Positions 5,938 to 6,290 of a DNA stretch of 6,290 nucleotides are shown in pieces. The position numbers were made by a program, and so were the translations under genes. Source of the stretch: DASWVC01 sp036401335 (GTDB taxonomy: Bacteria > Verrucomicrobiota > Verrucomicrobiia > Chthoniobacterales > JAFAMB01); assembly GCA_036401335.1 (NCBI GenBank), contig DASWVC010000082.1, positions 1 through 6,290 of the forward strand, read 5' to 3'. Position 1 is the stretch's first letter. Every line of letters begins with the position of its first letter. The notes under the pieces are model-generated. The model worked only from the letters and a program-made list of their open reading frames with translations. It did not search any database and was not told the DNA's origin.

Positions 5938-6290
5938 ATGCGAGATTCGTTTACGCCGCGAGAGCCTGGGTTCCTTGCAACCGGTGACCAGCTGCCCGCA
6001 AGTCCGGATCTCCCGTCGGATTTTCCGCGTCCGCGACTGCGTTCATTGCCTAACCAATGGCTGGCGACCGCATGGGAAAACCCTGGCGACTGGCTGGGAC
6101 TGGCAGCTGCTAAAAACCGTGTGTCCACCGGCGCTGCCCTTCTGGCAGCCTGGGGCGCGTTCCTGCACCGCTTGACCGGCCAGGCCGAAATGGGCCTCTG
6201 GTTGGTGTGCCCCGGACCCCGGCGCGAGCACGGTACTCAGAACCTTGAGACCCGCCTGTTCCCGGTGCGAAGCCGGTTTGGACCCGAGTT
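5938..6290 (+). CDS. NRPS-like protein starting with a half condensation domain (3' partial)
   Basis: A reading frame opens with ATG at 5938 and runs without a stop to the right edge, giving 117 visible codons. Residues from about 19 onward resemble the second (C-terminal) lobe of a nonribosomal peptide synthetase condensation domain. DLPSDFPRPRLRS (about 24-36) matches the common LPTDRPRPxxRS linker. ALLAAWGAFLHRLTGQAEM (about 67-85) matches the LLAAxAxLLxRxTGQxD helix, and ETRLFPVRSRFGPE (about 104-117) fits the NTLPLRxxxDPE strand. The expected GTPVAGR element between them is diverged. The first lobe with the HHxxxDG catalytic motif is absent, and an in-frame TGA at 5926-5928 blocks any upstream extension. 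Adenylation and carrier domains may follow outside the window, but this is inferred. Only a weak TAAAG lies close before the ATG. It might instead be a decayed gene fragment or another member of the CoA-dependent acyltransferase fold. Confidence 0.62.
   Translation, partial: MRDSFTPREPGFLATGDQLPASPDLPSDFPRPRLRSLPNQWLATAWENPGDWLGLAAAKNRVSTGAALLAAWGAFLHRLTGQAEMGLWLVCPGPRREHGTQNLETRLFPVRSRFGPE

Noticed and set aside
5922..6231. Antisense frames opposite the run-off gene at the right edge (5922-6128 and 6043-6231)
   Set aside because: The sense frame from 5938 stays open to the edge and matches condensation-domain signatures; the antisense products match nothing recognisable.
1..6290. CRISPR array, tRNA/rRNA gene, insertion sequence or attachment site
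   Set aside because: No regularly spaced repeats, tRNA cloverleaf or rRNA segment, transposase motif or long terminal inverted repeats were seen on reading both strands.

Overview
The window is GC-rich, tightly packed bacterial DNA with every supported gene on the + strand. The lineage cannot be fixed from sequence alone. Three things hint at a Verrucomicrobiota/PVC-type soil bacterium: the form of the HU-like protein (a conserved core followed by a basic Ala/Lys/Arg/Gly-rich tail), generally weak Shine-Dalgarno sequences, and a Tat-exported sugar-binding protein. This is an inference at low to moderate confidence.

Positions 1-5145 look like one catabolic and uptake operon. In order it holds a zinc-dependent medium-chain dehydrogenase (5' end outside the window), a TIM-barrel sugar isomerase/epimerase with the metal-ligand pattern of ketose 3-epimerases, an ABC solute-binding protein with a Tat signal, and two MalF/MalG-type permeases. 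The gaps are short (about 42 and 50 bases) or absent (an 8-base overlap, then an 8-base gap). The likely logic is import of a sugar, polyol or glycoside by the ABC transporter, oxidation by the dehydrogenase, and epimerisation or isomerisation of the resulting keto-sugar. No ABC ATPase gene lies in the window.

Positions 5146-5376 are intergenic. They hold a good imperfect stem-loop (5229-5250) and a possible sigma70-like promoter just before the next gene. Positions 5377-5808 encode an HU/IHF-family DNA-binding protein with a long basic tail.

After a 129-base gap, a reading frame opens at 5938 and runs off the right edge. It encodes 117 visible codons resembling the second half of a nonribosomal peptide synthetase condensation domain. 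An in-frame stop at 5926-5928 rules out an N-terminal extension, so the protein appears to begin with half a condensation domain, without the catalytic HHxxxDG lobe. This is the most unusual observation in the window.
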